Shown in pieces: positions 16,237 to 24,842 of a stretch of DNA of 64,000 nucleotides. The notes under the pieces are model-generated. The model did not search any database and was not told the origin of the DNA. It worked only from the letters and a program-made list of their open reading frames with translations. The stretch's first letter is position 1. The number at the start of each line of letters is the position of its first letter. Source of the stretch: Paracoccus salsus (GTDB taxonomy: Bacteria > Pseudomonadota > Alphaproteobacteria > Rhodobacterales > Rhodobacteraceae); the NCBI RefSeq assembly GCF_021556615.1, contig NZ_JAKGGD010000002.1, forward strand, positions 62,001-126,000. Reading direction: 5' to 3'. Made by a program: the position numbers and the translations under genes.

Positions 16237-17274
16237 ATGCGATTGTCGAAGCTTTTTCGGAACCTCGCGCTGGCGACCGGTCTTCTGGCGGCGTCGCTGT
16301 CGCCCGGTCAGGCGCAGGAGCCGCGGATCAACATCATGACCGGTGGGCCGACCGGAACCTATATCCAGTTCGGCCGCGACATGCAGAACCTGATGTCGGG
16401 TTGCGGGCAGACCATGGGCGTCGTCGAATCCGCCGGATCGCTCGAGAATTTCCTGGGCGTCAGGCAGCGGCGCTACACTCAGTTCGGAATCGTCCAGAAC
16501 GACGTGCTGGAATACATGCAGACCTTTGCCAGCCAGGACCCGGTGATCGCCCGCACGATCCAGGGGGTGCGCATCGCCTTTCCGCTTTACGACGAGGAGG
16601 TGCATATCCTGGCCAGCAAGGACATTGCCGATTTCCAGGGCATCGAGGGCAAGCGCGTGGCCATCGGGGTCGAGGACAGTGGCACCTTCCTGACCGCGTC
16701 GCTGATGATGTCGCTGGCCGGGCTGGAGCCGTCGGAGAAGCTGACGATCGGCCCGAATGAATCGCTTGAGGCGCTGAAGGCGGGCGATATCGACGCCTTC
16801 TTCTATGTCGCAGGCGCCCCGGCCGCGATTTACGCCGAGGGCGATATCGACGCCGAGAAGTTCCATCTTCTGCCGATCGTCGACGACACGCTGCGCAGCG
16901 TCTATACCCCGAAGAGCCTGCCCGGCGGCACCTATCCGTTCCAGTCCGAGCCGGTCGATCTGGTCTCGGTCAAGGCGGTGCTGATGACCTATGAATACGA
17001 TCCGCGCATGAACGCCTATCACCGTGCCGCCTGCACGGCGGTTTCGGATCTGTCGTCGCTGATCCTGACCAATCTCGACAGTCTCAAGCAGAACGGGCAC
17101 CCGAAGTGGAATGACGTCGATCTTGGCGCGATCCCGCAGGGCTGGGATGTCGGCGCCTGCGTGAATACCGGCATCAGCCCCGGCTATGTCGCCAACTGCA
17201 CCGCCACGGGCACGCCGGAAAGCGACGCCAACGAAGCCTATCGGCGCAGCATCTGCGAGGTCATGGGCTGCTGA
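16237..17274 (+). CDS. TAXI-family solute-binding protein, without a nearby TRAP permease
   Basis: The 345-residue product starts after GGAAGGAG with a signal peptide cleaved near AQA-QEPR. The mature N-terminus RINIMTGGPTGTYIQFG is the TAXI hallmark, and the SAGSLENF, GVEDSGTFLTA and GDIDAFFYVAGAP blocks fit the family. TAXI proteins normally feed TRAP transporters, but no TRAP permease gene lies in this window. The mature protein has six cysteines, five of them in the C-terminal 100 residues, suggesting disulfides in the periplasm. It follows the coiled-coil gene by 31 bases, and its stop abuts the stop of the convergent ExeA-like gene with no spacer. Confidence 0.88.
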   Translation: MRLSKLFRNLALATGLLAASLSPGQAQEPRINIMTGGPTGTYIQFGRDMQNLMSGCGQTMGVVESAGSLENFLGVRQRRYTQFGIVQNDVLEYMQTFASQDPVIARTIQGVRIAFPLYDEEVHILASKDIADFQGIEGKRVAIGVEDSGTFLTASLMMSLAGLEPSEKLTIGPNESLEALKAGDIDAFFYVAGAPAAIYAEGDIDAEKFHLLPIVDDTLRSVYTPKSLPGGTYPFQSEPVDLVSVKAVLMTYEYDPRMNAYHRAACTAVSDLSSLILTNLDSLKQNGHPKWNDVDLGAIPQGWDVGACVNTGISPGYVANCTATGTPESDANEAYRRSICEVMGC

Positions 17275-19191
17275 TCAGCGCGCGGGTGGGGCCGGCCAGG
17301 TCCAGCCCGTCGACTCGGCATCCGCGCCCAGAACGTCCAGCGTGACGATCCGCCAGCGCAGGACCGGCCCATGCAGCAGCATCGCCGAGCGGTCGGTCTC
17401 GGCGCGCTGCAGGCCGCCGCCTCCTCCGGCAAGCTGGTATTCCACGGCGAACCGGACCGGGCTGTCGCCACCCGCCGAGCGCCAGTGGATCTCGATGTCG
17501 CCATTGGGAAAGATCGCCTGCATGATCGGCACGGGGCGCGAATCCAGCCCCCGCACCACCGGAGCATCGGACAGCTCCTTGACGCGCAGCTGCGCGCCCC
17601 AGATCCCGGCGGCCGCGCGATACCAGGCCCGCGCGCGGTTCAGGTCGATCCCGACCCCGTCGCCGGTCTCGAACGCCTGCCCGAGGAAATAGGCGGCCCA
17701 GTCGCTGTTGCGCAGCGCGGCGCGCGCATAGAGAAGCGCGGCGGCCGGCAAATGCGCGGGACCCAGCGCCAGGGCCTCGTCCAGCAAGGCTTGCGGGTCG
17801 GGAACGCTTTCGATGGTCCGGACAGGCGGCAGGCGCCTCACCCCCAGGGCGGAGGCAACGGTTGCGTGCGACATGACCGGAGCCGGGGCGTCGGGCAACG
17901 CTTGGTCCGCGACCTCGGCGGGCGACGGGGTCGGCGCTGGCTCGACCGGCGGCACGGCCCGTGTCGCCGGCAGGGCGGCGATTCTGTCGGATTCGGGCGC
18001 TGCGGCACCGTTCGCAACCGGGGACGATGCGGGCGCCAATGCGGGCGCGGGCGCGTCGGTGGTCAGTTGCCAGGCGGCCCCAAGCGCGATCACGGCCACG
18101 AGCGGCAGGACGATCAGGGCAGAACGCAGCGGGCTGCGGGACGGGGAGGGCAGCCGGTTCGCGAACGATGTCGGCACCTCGCGCATGGGCAGATCGCCCT
18201 GCCCTGTCCCGCCGTCGCGGGCGAAAGCGGCCATGGCGGGACCGGAATCGCCCGGCCCCGGCGGCGACGGGCCTTGCCCGCCCGGATCGCCCGGATCGCC
18301 CGGCCCGGACTCGCCGCCTGGCCCGGCGTCGGAAATGCCATCCCGGGACGGGGCAACGGGCAAAGCGCCGGGTGTCGCGCCGCCCGGTCGCAGGCATGTG
18401 TCGGCGAAGGCCGCGCCGATCACCGGAAGCCCGGCGCTGTCGGCCTGGGACAGGCACTGTCTGACCTGCCGGTTCACGACGCCCGGCACGCCGCCGGACC
18501 AGTGGTGAACGATCCTGAGGCTGCCCGGGGCGAAGGGCGAAACCCCGGAATGGCAGCGGCATCTGGCGATCTCGAACCGGTGGGCGACATAGCCCGCCGT
18601 CTCTCGTTCGGTCAGGGGCGCAAGGTCGCATCGGGTCCCCAGCCGGGCCTGCAACGCGTCATGCGGCGGCAGCGAAAGCCGGGCCAGAAGCTCGGGCTGC
18701 CCGGCAAGCAGCACCGGCATCAGCGACACGCCGTCCGAGACCAGGCCGCCCAGATCCGCAATCTGTCGCAACGCCCCGTCTGACAGCCGGTGCGCGTCGT
18801 CCACGATCAGCAGGACGCCGCGTGAGGGATCGGCCGAATGGCTCAGACGGAGGCGCAGGCGCTGTTCCAGCGTCGCTGCGGGCAGGTCGGGACCCTGCCG
18901 ACAAAACGCCCCAAGCGCACGCTGCACAGGGTCGGAGGGATCGGTGTCGTCCCGATCGACATGAACGAGGTCGAGATCGTCACGGTGACGGGCTTCGATC
19001 ACGCGCAGCAGCAGCGTCTTGCCGCTGCCCGCAACACCGGTCAGCAGCAGCAGGGGCTGCCGCGCCTCGATCCCCGCTTCAAGCGCCGCCAGGGCGCGGC
19101 GATGACCGGTGGCCGGATACATCCATGCGGGGTCGTGGATCTCGCGGAACGCGGGGCAGACGGTGCCGGGCTGCGGGCCAAGGCTGTTCAT
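17275..19191 (-). CDS. ExeA-like AAA ATPase with membrane segment and Sel1/TPR-like periplasmic part
   Basis: The 638-residue product has an N-terminal ATPase domain with Walker A GVAGSGKT (52-59) and Walker B VLLIVDDAH (126-134). The HRRALAALEAGI and LLAGQPELLARL blocks place it with ExeA/GspA and MSHA-type ATPases. Residues 270-330 form a Gly/Pro-rich linker with collagen-like triplets. A membrane segment follows at about 357-374, and then a periplasmic region with a Sel1/TPR-like unit (about 470-525, YFLGQAFETGDGVGIDLNRA). ExeA relatives help assemble secretion complexes in the cell wall through a peptidoglycan-binding domain; here that position holds Sel1-like repeats. No secretin or pilus genes are in view. 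Confidence 0.78.
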   Translation of the reverse strand: MNSLGPQPGTVCPAFREIHDPAWMYPATGHRRALAALEAGIEARQPLLLLTGVAGSGKTLLLRVIEARHRDDLDLVHVDRDDTDPSDPVQRALGAFCRQGPDLPAATLEQRLRLRLSHSADPSRGVLLIVDDAHRLSDGALRQIADLGGLVSDGVSLMPVLLAGQPELLARLSLPPHDALQARLGTRCDLAPLTERETAGYVAHRFEIARCRCHSGVSPFAPGSLRIVHHWSGGVPGVVNRQVRQCLSQADSAGLPVIGAAFADTCLRPGGATPGALPVAPSRDGISDAGPGGESGPGDPGDPGGQGPSPPGPGDSGPAMAAFARDGGTGQGDLPMREVPTSFANRLPSPSRSPLRSALIVLPLVAVIALGAAWQLTTDAPAPALAPASSPVANGAAAPESDRIAALPATRAVPPVEPAPTPSPAEVADQALPDAPAPVMSHATVASALGVRRLPPVRTIESVPDPQALLDEALALGPAHLPAAALLYARAALRNSDWAAYFLGQAFETGDGVGIDLNRARAWYRAAAGIWGAQLRVKELSDAPVVRGLDSRPVPIMQAIFPNGDIEIHWRSAGGDSPVRFAVEYQLAGGGGGLQRAETDRSAMLLHGPVLRWRIVTLDVLGADAESTGWTWPAPPAR

Positions 19192-19437
19192 CGGCCCGCC
19201 CGCCCCCGGTTTGCCCTCAAGCCGCCTGGCCTCGCGAGCGACAGATCTGCCACGTCTGGCCCATGCTCTGTCCGGTCATTCCACACGACGCCGCCATTTC
19301 TGGAAAATCTGAACCAACCACTCTGGAAAGGATATCCCGTGAACCCTTTTCGTCAAGGCATGAACACGGAAAGGGCCCGGAAACGGCGCCTCGGTTCCGC
19401 AATGCGGAAAAGCCGCGGATTTCTGCCTTCGTGGCAG

Positions 19438-20532
19438 TCAGCAAGCGCCGCCGGGACGGGGATCGCCAGAACCGGGGTCGCCGGCCGCGATCCGGTCGAT
19501 CACGCCGCCCGCGGTCAAGGCGGTCTGGTCCCATCCGGGCAGGCGGCGTCCGGCCAGCGCCGCGGCATCGGCCAGCCGCCTTCGCATCGCCGGCCGGGAC
19601 AGCAACTGGCGCAGCGCGGCGGCGAAGGCATCGGCATTCTCGGGCGGGACCAGGATCCCCGTCCCCTCCGGCACCGTGTCGGGCACCGCGCCGACCCGGC
19701 AGCTGACGATCGGCAAGCCGCGCAGCAGAGCCTCGTCGAAGACGATCCCGTAGCCCTCATAGCGCGTGGCCAGCGCAAAGATCGACGCCTGCCCATAAAG
19801 GCGCTGCAACCGATCGGCGGGGACGCGGCCAGCCAGGCTGAGGCGCGATGCCAGGCCCGATCGGTCCAGCTGCGCGCGCAGCAGCGCCGCGTGGTCGGCA
19901 TCCCAGGGACTGCCGACGATCACGGCCCGCCAGTCCAGATCCAGAAGCCGCGTCAGCGCCTCGATCAGGATGTCGTGGCCCTTGCGCTTGTGCTGGATGC
20001 CCACGGACAGGATCAGCGGCGGCTGGACCGGTGCAGCGGCATGTTTCGGCGGATCGATACCGGGCCTGGCGACGGTGATCCGCTTGGCCGCGACGTCATA
20101 GCGCTGCATCAGGATGTCGCGTGTATGCGGGCTGGGCACCAGAACGTGCCGCGCCAGGCGCAGATTGTCGTATTCGGTGCGGAACAGATGGTCGCGACGG
20201 ACCGCCGACAGATCGCTTTCCAGCGCCAACGGATGATGGATCATCGCGATCACCGGGGCACGGACCGATGCAAGGCCAGCCGTCTCGATCGCGCCGAAGA
20301 CCAGCCCGTCCAGGATCAGCGGGCGCGCGGGCCCGACCTTTTGCAGCGCGGCGACCGCCGTTCGCATCTGCTTGGCCGAGGGATCCGGAAAGCTGTCCGG
20401 CAGCCGCAGGTGGGTCACGTCATGGCCGCGCTGACGCAGCCCCATCAGCAGCCGGCGTTCATAGATATAACCGCCGGTCAGCGTCCGGATATCGCCCGGA
20501 ATCGCGAAGGCGCAGGGCGCGTGCGACGTCAT
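19438..20532 (-). CDS. GT4-family glycosyltransferase
   Basis: The 364-residue product begins at an ATG overlapping the permease stop (ATGA). The N-terminal half is GT-B-like (IPGDIRTLTGGYIYERRLL). The C-terminal half shows GT4 hallmarks: LSVGIQHKRKGHDILIEAL, LAGRVPADRLQRLYGQASIF, then ATRYEGYGIVFDEALLRGLP with the E-x7-E pair. It should transfer a sugar from a nucleotide donor on the cytoplasmic face; acceptor and sugar are unknown. It is the last of seven genes running from 27183. Translational coupling to an ABC importer is odd for such an enzyme and suggests a shared pathway. Confidence 0.88.
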   Translation of the reverse strand: MTSHAPCAFAIPGDIRTLTGGYIYERRLLMGLRQRGHDVTHLRLPDSFPDPSAKQMRTAVAALQKVGPARPLILDGLVFGAIETAGLASVRAPVIAMIHHPLALESDLSAVRRDHLFRTEYDNLRLARHVLVPSPHTRDILMQRYDVAAKRITVARPGIDPPKHAAAPVQPPLILSVGIQHKRKGHDILIEALTRLLDLDWRAVIVGSPWDADHAALLRAQLDRSGLASRLSLAGRVPADRLQRLYGQASIFALATRYEGYGIVFDEALLRGLPIVSCRVGAVPDTVPEGTGILVPPENADAFAAALRQLLSRPAMRRRLADAAALAGRRLPGWDQTALTAGGVIDRIAAGDPGSGDPRPGGAC

Positions 20533-22085
20533 CGGCGCATCTGCTCGGGCGCATAGATCGCAAGGATGCGCGCCTCCAGCATGGCGACGGCCGCGTAGCA
20601 GATCGTCGAGATTGCCGTGACGACCACCACCGCCGCCCAGAGCAGGTTGTAGTTCGAGGTCGAGGCCGACAGCGCCATCAGGCTGCCAAGCCCGCGCCCG
20701 GTGGTCAGCCATTCGACCACGGTGACCGCCAGGATGGCGGCCGGCACGCTCATCCTGGCGGCGGCGAACAGCGCCGGCAGCATGGCGGGCAGCCGGACAT
20801 GGAGCATCTGCCGCAGCGGGCCCGAGGCATAGGTCTGGAACACGTCGAGGATCTGGCCGGGGGCCTGCCTCAGCCCGTGCAGGCAGGCGACCAGCGTGGG
20901 GAAGAACACCATCACCGCGACCAGCGTGATCGTGCCCGCCGCGCCGCGCCCGAGGAACAGCACGATCAGCGGCGCTGTCGTCACGATCGGGATCGAGCGC
21001 AGCGCGACCGCCACCGGCAGGATCAGCGCAGCAAGGCCCGGCAGCAGCACCAGCAGGATCGCCATGCCCGCGCCCAGCCCCAGCCCGGCCAGATAGCCCG
21101 GCAGCAGGAACACCGCGGTTTCGGCCACCGCCTCGAACAGCGCACCGCGCGTGGCGGCTGCGTCGGGCCCCCGGATCATCGCCGCCAGCACGTCCGGGGG
21201 ACGCTTGGCGAAGAACCTGTTCAGGTCCAGCGCCTCCATCGCGCCCCACCAGACCGCCAGCACGAGCACGACAAGCAGCGCGGCATGGACCGCGCGCCCG
21301 AAACCCGCCCCGGTCCCGATCCCGGGCGGGGCAAGGATCACCGGCGGGCGGTCATGCAGCACCGCCCGCGCCAGCGCCCCGATCGCGCCATAGGCGACCA
21401 TGGAGACCGCCGCCGCCAGCAGCGCGATCGCCCACAGCGCCGATACATCCATCGACCGCGTGAAGCGGATCGTCAGCACGCCCAGGCCGCGCTCGGCGCC
21501 GGTGAATTCGCCCACCATCGCCCCCAGGAACGCCGCCGGCGCGGCGATCTGAAGCCCCGCGAACAGATAGGGCAGACCGGCGCGCGCGCGGACATGGATC
21601 AGTTCGGCCAGGCGGCCGCGCCCATAGCTGCGGACCAGATCAAGCCAGACCGCCGGGGTCGCGCGCAGCCCCGTCATCAGCGGGATCAGCGTCGTGTAAT
21701 AGACCGCAAGCGCGGCGAGAACGATCTGCGGCGCCTCGCCAGGGCCCAGAAGCACCCGCAGGATCGGGCCGGTGGCGATCAGCGGCAGGCAGAACACCAC
21801 CAGTGCAAGGCCCGACACGGCATGAGTCAGGCGCGGCCAGACCAGCGCGATCCCGGCCAGCAGGATGGCTGCGAGGTTGCCGGCCAGAAACCCGATGGCG
21901 GCATTGGTCAGCGTCACAGCAAGGGCCCGACCGATCAGGCCGGCATTCCCGGCCAGCCAGCCGGCGACCTGGATCGGCCCGGCGATCACCCTTGTGTCGG
22001 CCAGAGCCATGGCCAGCAGAGACCAGCCCGCGAACAGCAGCATCAGGCCCAGCGCAGCGGGGGCCAGAGCGGCGCTGCGCGTCAT
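20529..22085 (-). CDS. ABC importer permease, two permease domains fused
   Basis: The 518-residue product contains two copies of a TauC/SsuC/ThiX-type permease domain joined in one chain (about 1-255 and 270-518). Each carries the conserved ABC docking and membrane pattern (LIHVRARAGLPYLFAGLQIAAP in the first, MLHVRLPAMLPALFAAARMSVP in the second). Most relatives encode a single domain that homodimerises. The start at 22085 overlaps the ATPase stop (ATGA), and the stop overlaps the glycosyltransferase start. Together with the ATPase and binding protein upstream it forms a complete importer. Confidence 0.9.
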   Translation of the reverse strand: MTRSAALAPAALGLMLLFAGWSLLAMALADTRVIAGPIQVAGWLAGNAGLIGRALAVTLTNAAIGFLAGNLAAILLAGIALVWPRLTHAVSGLALVVFCLPLIATGPILRVLLGPGEAPQIVLAALAVYYTTLIPLMTGLRATPAVWLDLVRSYGRGRLAELIHVRARAGLPYLFAGLQIAAPAAFLGAMVGEFTGAERGLGVLTIRFTRSMDVSALWAIALLAAAVSMVAYGAIGALARAVLHDRPPVILAPPGIGTGAGFGRAVHAALLVVLVLAVWWGAMEALDLNRFFAKRPPDVLAAMIRGPDAAATRGALFEAVAETAVFLLPGYLAGLGLGAGMAILLVLLPGLAALILPVAVALRSIPIVTTAPLIVLFLGRGAAGTITLVAVMVFFPTLVACLHGLRQAPGQILDVFQTYASGPLRQMLHVRLPAMLPALFAAARMSVPAAILAVTVVEWLTTGRGLGSLMALSASTSNYNLLWAAVVVVTAISTICYAAVAMLEARILAIYAPEQMRR

Positions 22086-22879
22086 TGCGCCGCCATCGGC
22101 GCGTTCCGGGCGTTGCCAAGCGCCAGCGCCGCCGACGCCCTTGTGGCAAGCGCCCGGAACTCGGGCGTCTCGGCCAAATCCGCCGGACGCGGTACGGGCA
22201 GCGGAACCGCGATGTCCGACACGACCCGCGCCGGGCGCGGCGACAGCACGACCAGACGATCGGCCAGCATGACGGCCTCGTGGATCGAATGGGTGACCAG
22301 CAGGGTCGTGGTGCCGCGCGGTTGCCACAGCGGCGGCAATTCGCGGGCCAGTTGCTGGCGCGTCAGCTCATCCACCGCTCCGAAGGGTTCGTCCAGCAGC
22401 AGGATATCGGGCCGGGTCGCCAGCGCCCGGGCGATGGCCGCCCGCTGGCGCATGCCGCCCGACAAGGCGGCGGGTCGGGTCTCGGCGAACCCGTCCAGCC
22501 CGACGAGGCCGATCAGATCCTCGACCAGTCGCGGATCCGGGGATTGTCGCGCCAGTTTGCGCGCCAGCGCGATATTGCCCCTGACCGTCAGCCAGGGCAG
22601 CAGCGAGGGGTCCTGGAACGCGACCGAGATCGCCCCGCGCCGCCGCTGTTCGGCGGGCGTCAGACCTGCGATCCGCACCTGCCCGCTGGTCGGATCCTCA
22701 AGCCCGGCCACCAGCCGCAACAGCGTCGACTTTCCACAACCCGACGGGCCGATCAGCGCCGTCGTCCGGCCCGCCTCGAATGTCAGGTCAACGGGCGCGA
22801 CCGCCTCGATCCCGCCGGCGAAGACCTTGCCAAGCCGGTGGCAGACGATGTCGGCGCGCGGCCCCGGTTCAGCCGGCAT
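22082..22879 (-). CDS. ABC importer ATP-binding protein, SsuB/TauB/ThiZ type
   Basis: The 265-residue ATPase has Walker A GPSGCGKS (about 44-51), the Q-loop in AFQDPSLLPWLTV, the signature LSGGMRQRAAIARAL, Walker B ILLLDEPFG and the switch His in VTHSIHEAV. These are typical of the nitrate/sulfonate/taurine/hydroxymethylpyrimidine importer class. Its start overlaps the end of the binding-protein gene by 11 bases, and its stop overlaps the permease start. The substrate is not visible in the ATPase. Confidence 0.93.
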   Translation of the reverse strand: MPAEPGPRADIVCHRLGKVFAGGIEAVAPVDLTFEAGRTTALIGPSGCGKSTLLRLVAGLEDPTSGQVRIAGLTPAEQRRRGAISVAFQDPSLLPWLTVRGNIALARKLARQSPDPRLVEDLIGLVGLDGFAETRPAALSGGMRQRAAIARALATRPDILLLDEPFGAVDELTRQQLARELPPLWQPRGTTTLLVTHSIHEAVMLADRLVVLSPRPARVVSDIAVPLPVPRPADLAETPEFRALATRASAALALGNARNAPMAAQ

Positions 22880-23867
22880 GGACTTCTTCGAGGATCGAGC
22901 GATCCCACAGATCGGGCGTCACCGTCCTGTCCAGCAGCGCCAGCGTCCGGATATTGGCCTCGACGCTGTCATCGCTCCACCAGCCGAAACCCTTGGCGTC
23001 GGTCAGATCGGAAAACATCAGCGGCACCTGGCGCCGCGCCTGCAGTTTCTGCGTCGGCAGGTCCAGCCCGGCATCGGGGAACATCCGCACCGTCAGTTCG
23101 GCAGCGGCGTCGGTATCGTCGCGATAGGCCTGCCAGCCCATGACCTCGCCCCGCATCAGCGCGACCAGTTCGGCGCGCCGCTCGGCCAGGCTGTCCCGGG
23201 TCGCGATATAGGTCTGCGAGTGGACGGCATAGCCGTGATCCGCCATCAGCATGGTGCGCGATTCGATGCCGTTCATGGCCATCGCGACCGGCAGATCGGT
23301 CTCCCAGCAAAGCAGGCAGTCCACCTCGCCCGCGATCAGGGGTTGCGCCGAATACTGGGTCGGCACGATCCGGATCGCATCGAAATCGACGTCGTTCAGG
23401 CTGCACAACGCCTGCAGCACCGGCGTGTTCGCCAGCGCCATGCCGATCCGCTTGCCTTCAAGATCGGCGGGCGCGGCGACCGGGTTGGCGGGCAGCGAGG
23501 CGATGACGAAGGGGTTCTTCTGCATCGCCACGCCGATGATCCTGAACCTTGCGCCCTGGGCAACCGCGGCAGCGGTATAGTCGGCGGCCGAGATCCCGAC
23601 CAGCGCGGTGCCCGACACGACCGGCGGTTCGACCGGCGCATTCGGTCCGCCCTGCAAAAGGCTGACATCCAGCCCGGCCTGTGACCACCAGCCCTTCTCG
23701 CGCGCCAGATAGCTGCCCGCGAATTGCACCGAATGCAGCCATGACAGCTGCAGGGCGACCGGTGTCGCGGCGTGGCCGGGGCCGGGTCGCAGCCCCGCCC
23801 CGCCGAGCACCAGCCCGGCCGCGCCCGAGGCCATGAAGCCGCGTCGTGTCAGTCGTGAAGCAAGCAT
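22869..23867 (-). CDS. NMT1/THI5-like substrate-binding protein with Tat signal
   Basis: The 332-residue product has a twin-arginine signal (LTRRGFMASGAAGLVLGGAG) and an NMT1-type mature region starting VALQLSWLHSVQFAGSYLAR, with the EKGWWSQAGLDVSLLQGG and EGKRIGMALANTPVLQAL blocks. The family binds thiamine pyrimidine precursors, riboflavin, nitrate, sulfonates and others, so the ligand cannot be named. No TPP riboswitch pattern was seen upstream, which argues mildly against a thiamine role. It lies 24 bases after the flippase-like gene and overlaps the ATPase gene by 11 bases. Export would rely on the Tat system, whose genes are at 519-2193. Confidence 0.88.
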   Translation of the reverse strand: MLASRLTRRGFMASGAAGLVLGGAGLRPGPGHAATPVALQLSWLHSVQFAGSYLAREKGWWSQAGLDVSLLQGGPNAPVEPPVVSGTALVGISAADYTAAAVAQGARFRIIGVAMQKNPFVIASLPANPVAAPADLEGKRIGMALANTPVLQALCSLNDVDFDAIRIVPTQYSAQPLIAGEVDCLLCWETDLPVAMAMNGIESRTMLMADHGYAVHSQTYIATRDSLAERRAELVALMRGEVMGWQAYRDDTDAAAELTVRMFPDAGLDLPTQKLQARRQVPLMFSDLTDAKGFGWWSDDSVEANIRTLALLDRTVTPDLWDRSILEEVHAG

Positions 23868-23891
23868 TGGGAAATCTCCGTCAATGAAGGG

Positions 23892-24842
23892 TCAGATGTC
23901 TGGCCTTGGGGGGGCGGCAACCCTGCGAGCGGCAGTGTTCGCTGGCCCGCCCGCCACCATCACGGCCAGGCCCGGAAGGCTGCCGAGCAGAAAGATCAGA
24001 CCAAAGGCGATGCTGGCCGCAAGCCCGGCCTCGGGACTGAACCCGGCCAGCGGGAACAACCCGGCGGCGGCGCCCTCGCGCAGCCCCCATCCGCTGACCG
24101 TGATCGGGATCAGCATCGTGAACAGGATCAGCGGGGTCAAAACCAGGGCCGCGACAGGCGGAAGGTCCACGCCGGTCGCACGGGCGGCGAAGTAGAAGGC
24201 GCCAAGATTGGCCAGAACCGCGATCAGGCTGAGCAGAAGCTGCCGCCACAGCACAGAGGGCGCCAGCAGCGCGGTCGTTGCGGTCCGGCGCTGCGCCGCA
24301 AGCGCGCGCCCCACCCTGCCCCGGCCGGTCGAGGCCGCGACAAGCGCGCCCATCGCCAGCACCGCCAGCGCCACGATCCCGACCGACCACAGGGATGCTG
24401 GCAGGACATTCCGCGCCGACGGCATCAGCCAGCCTGTGCCAAGAGCGAAGACCATGACCATCATCAGCATCACATTGCCCATCAGCCGTTCCAGCGCCAC
24501 CGCCTGGGCCGCGGGCATCATGCCCGCCTCGCCCGAACTGCGCAGGGCGCGCCCGACATCACCGACCATCCCGCCCGGCACGGTCTGGTTGACCAGCTGC
24601 GCCAGGTAATACTCGGCCACAGCGCGCCGCGGCGCAACATGAACCCCCAGCCGCCCCGCCGTGAGGCGCCATCGCCATGCCGAAAGCAGGGTCTGCGCCG
24701 TCAGCGCCGCCAGCGACGCAAGCACCCAGCCGGGCTCGACCGCACGCAGCCGTGCGATGGCGTCACCCGCATCCAGCGCGGCGAGGACCAGCCCGACCAG
24801 ACAGGCCGCGACGAACAGCCGTGCCAGCCCCGCGATGGTCAT
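23892..24842 (-). CDS. Flippase-like membrane protein (LPG synthase TM domain family)
   Basis: The 316-residue product has about eight hydrophobic segments. It shows the characteristic polar motifs of the lysylphosphatidylglycerol-synthase transmembrane/AglD/YbhN family: LLSAWRWRL, NQTVPGGMVGDVGRALR, ALERLMGN and ITVSGWGLREGAAAG. There is no aminoacyl-transferase domain, so it would be a lipid or lipid-linked glycan flippase or accessory rather than a lysine transferase. The ATG overlaps the sulfatase stop (ATGA). It may move the product made by the two upstream enzymes across the membrane. Confidence 0.85.
   Translation of the reverse strand: MTIAGLARLFVAACLVGLVLAALDAGDAIARLRAVEPGWVLASLAALTAQTLLSAWRWRLTAGRLGVHVAPRRAVAEYYLAQLVNQTVPGGMVGDVGRALRSSGEAGMMPAAQAVALERLMGNVMLMMVMVFALGTGWLMPSARNVLPASLWSVGIVALAVLAMGALVAASTGRGRVGRALAAQRRTATTALLAPSVLWRQLLLSLIAVLANLGAFYFAARATGVDLPPVAALVLTPLILFTMLIPITVSGWGLREGAAAGLFPLAGFSPEAGLAASIAFGLIFLLGSLPGLAVMVAGGPANTAARRVAAPPRPDI

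Noticed and set aside
19395-19409. TTCCGC-AAT-GCGGAA hairpin considered as the terminator of the seven-gene operon
   Set aside because: It lacks a T-run on the minus strand and is only 6 bp; termination there is not supported.
20121-23684. 1187-codon plus-strand open frame
   Set aside because: It is antisense to well-supported ABC and glycosyltransferase genes. The translation is rich in Arg, Gln, Asp and His without motifs, typical of GC-rich shadows.
23868-23891. 24-base gap considered as a promoter for the importer genes
   Set aside because: Too short for a full promoter plus leader; a promoter inside the flippase-like gene remains possible but was not seen.
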